From JAWOJF01 sp046481785 (lineage in GTDB: Bacteria > Bacteroidota > Ignavibacteria > Ignavibacteriales > Ignavibacteriaceae), in contig JAWOJF010000208.1 in the NCBI GenBank assembly GCA_046481785.1, forward strand, positions 1 through 5,912: DNA of 5,912 nucleotides, read 5' to 3'. The notes under the pieces were generated by a model that was given only the letters and a program-made list of their open reading frames with translations, made no database searches and had not been told where the DNA came from. Positions 5,298 to 5,912 of the stretch are shown piece by piece. How positions within the stretch are numbered: the stretch's first letter is position 1; every line of letters begins with the position of its first letter. The position numbers were made by a program, and so were the translations under genes.

Positions 5298-5533
5298 ATA
5301 AGTATATCATCAAGAAGCTTTCTTCCTACTCCGCTTTTTAAAAAATATTCTCTTTTTCTTGCTTCACTAATTGAAATATATTCTTCCTGATAAATTAATT
5401 TCCAAGGAACTCCACCCTTGGTAAATTTAGAAAGCCCTTTATTATGTTCAGCCAATCGTTTCACAATATCCTGAGTAGAGCCGATATATCGTTTTTATAG
5501 TTTATCGCTCCATAAAACATATACAAAAAACAT
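5285..5533 (-). pseudogene. GIY-YIG nuclease-family gene with a premature stop, ending inside the tRNA
   Basis: The frame from ATG 5533 to TAG 5285-5287 has 82 codons. It reads MFFVYVLWSDKL, a TAA at codon 13 (5495-5497), then KRYIGSTQDIVKRLAEHN and so on to KREYFLKSGVGRKLL. This is the short single-domain GIY-YIG family (often about 80-100 residues, sometimes labelled UvrC-like). VYV (4-6) stands for GIY, YIG is at 16-18, the active-site Arg is R26 in KRLAEH and the metal-binding Glu is E62 in REYFLKSG. The frame is the same before and after the stop, so a single base change (for example CAA to TAA) explains it. No start codon after the stop could restore the YIG motif. AAAGGA lies shortly before the ATG. 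The last codons, ATG AAG AGA TGC TAG, use the first 13 bases of the tRNA. Its function was probably DNA cleavage; it is now probably inactive unless the stop is a sequencing error. Confidence 0.85.
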
Positions 5534-5541
5534 AAATCCTT

Positions 5542-5661
5542 TTAGATATTATTTATTTTCAATAATCCTTTACCTGTCGATAAAATAATATTACCTTCAC
5601 GGGATAAGTTGTATGAGCGGTAAAATCTTTCTTGATACCAATCGTTATACCAAAAATTTAC
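5542..5661 (-). other. Open stretch without a start, possible gene remnant
   Basis: Between the YiiX-like gene and the GIY-YIG pseudogene, a 39-codon frame runs from just after a TGA to TAA 5542-5544. It reads WYQERFYRSYNLSREG then NIILSTGKGLLKINN. The pattern 'reGniilsTgkGLlkin' resembles the two-component-regulator propeller repeat (Reg_prop, 'D.eG.iWigT..Gl.r'). There is no start codon and it overlaps the end of the YiiX-like gene, so it is at best a fragment, and chance is possible. Confidence 0.2.
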
Positions 5662-5912
5662 TCACTCCCCCACCCTTCCGGGATTCCATAAACATGAACA
5701 ATCGCAATTTTATCAGACAAAGAAATGCTGCCTGGATTTAGTCCCGGCTCGGCTTCAGGAATTTTAATATATAAATCTTCATAATACTTAACCCATGCAG
5801 GATAAAATTCTCCTGTATCAGGGTCTTTAAAAGTCATTGGCTGTAGTGAGAAGAAAGGTTTTTCATCATTAGCTTTGAGAGCGGCTAAATATATAAGCTC
5901 CGAGCAATAATA
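5658..5912 (-). CDS. YiiX/YaeF-type permuted papain-fold hydrolase, C-terminal part
   Basis: The frame is open from the window edge (5912) and ends at TAA 5658-5660, giving 84 residues; the N-terminal part is outside. It begins YYCSELIYLAALKAN, then LQPMTFKDPDTGEFYPAWVKYY, IPEAEPGLNPGSISLSDKIAIVHVYG and a short tail. This is the end of the YiiX/YaeF group (Pfam Peptidase_C92, formerly DUF830), a circularly permuted NlpC/P60-like papain fold. In these permuted enzymes the catalytic Cys lies toward the C-terminus and the His toward the N-terminus. The Cys of YCSEL (third visible residue) is therefore the likely nucleophile, and 'PGinP..is.s' is a family signature after it. The substrate is probably an amide or lipid-linked bond in the envelope and is not determined. 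A signal peptide, if any, is outside the window. Confidence 0.85.
   Translation of the reverse strand, partial: YYCSELIYLAALKANDEKPFFSLQPMTFKDPDTGEFYPAWVKYYEDLYIKIPEAEPGLNPGSISLSDKIAIVHVYGIPEGWGSE

Noticed and set aside
5178..5533. Group I intron or homing endonuclease in the tRNA
   Set aside because: The insert is only 30 bp, lies in the D-loop and not the anticodon loop, and the GIY-YIG gene is outside the insert.

Overview
The window is AT-rich. It carries secreted and membrane proteins with simple signal peptides, mostly weak ribosome binding sites, a membrane-anchored MutS-like ATPase and a small GIY-YIG gene. Together these suggest a bacterium of the Bacteroidota/Ignavibacteria (FCB) type; this is an inference from gene content, and no phylogenetic marker is present to prove it. 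It reads as ordinary chromosome for most of its length, with an anomalous locus around a serine tRNA near the right end.

Layout. Positions 1-558 (+) hold the C-terminal third of a PepD-type dipeptidase. It converges, across a bidirectional terminator hairpin, on a minus-strand pair: a secreted Adhesin_E-like protein (992-1432) followed one base later by a small SET-domain protein with a post-SET cysteine cluster (607-990). A 189-bp divergent intergenic region with an 8-bp inverted repeat separates that pair from a YihY/BrkB-family membrane protein (1622-2536, +). The YihY stop codon lies in a perfect 14-bp tandem duplication. The YihY gene converges on a 608-residue membrane-anchored MutS-like ATPase (2562-4388, -). 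A 315-bp divergent intergenic region follows, with three inverted repeats. After it comes a secreted acidic 122-residue protein (4704-5072, +) ending in a strong intrinsic terminator.

The right end is the unusual part. A tRNA-Ser(CGA) gene on the minus strand (5178-5297) has an exact 30-bp insertion in its D-loop. The insert is two back-to-back 15-bp palindromes that are inverted copies of each other, apart from one base pair changed in a compensated way. Removing the 30 bp restores a standard D-arm and a 90-nt tRNA-Ser with encoded CCA. The same gene also has an A2-C71 mismatch in the acceptor stem. Just upstream, a GIY-YIG nuclease gene (5285-5533, -) reads into the tRNA, uses tRNA bases for its last codons and stop codon, and is interrupted by a TAA at codon 13. 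The window ends in the C-terminal part of a YiiX-type permuted papain-fold hydrolase (5658-5912, -).

The genes do not form one pathway. The only clear operon is the Adhesin_E-like/SET pair. The tRNA with its palindromic insert and overlapping broken nuclease gene is the best candidate for something undescribed, either a decaying tRNA or the footprint of a tiny palindromic mobile element.
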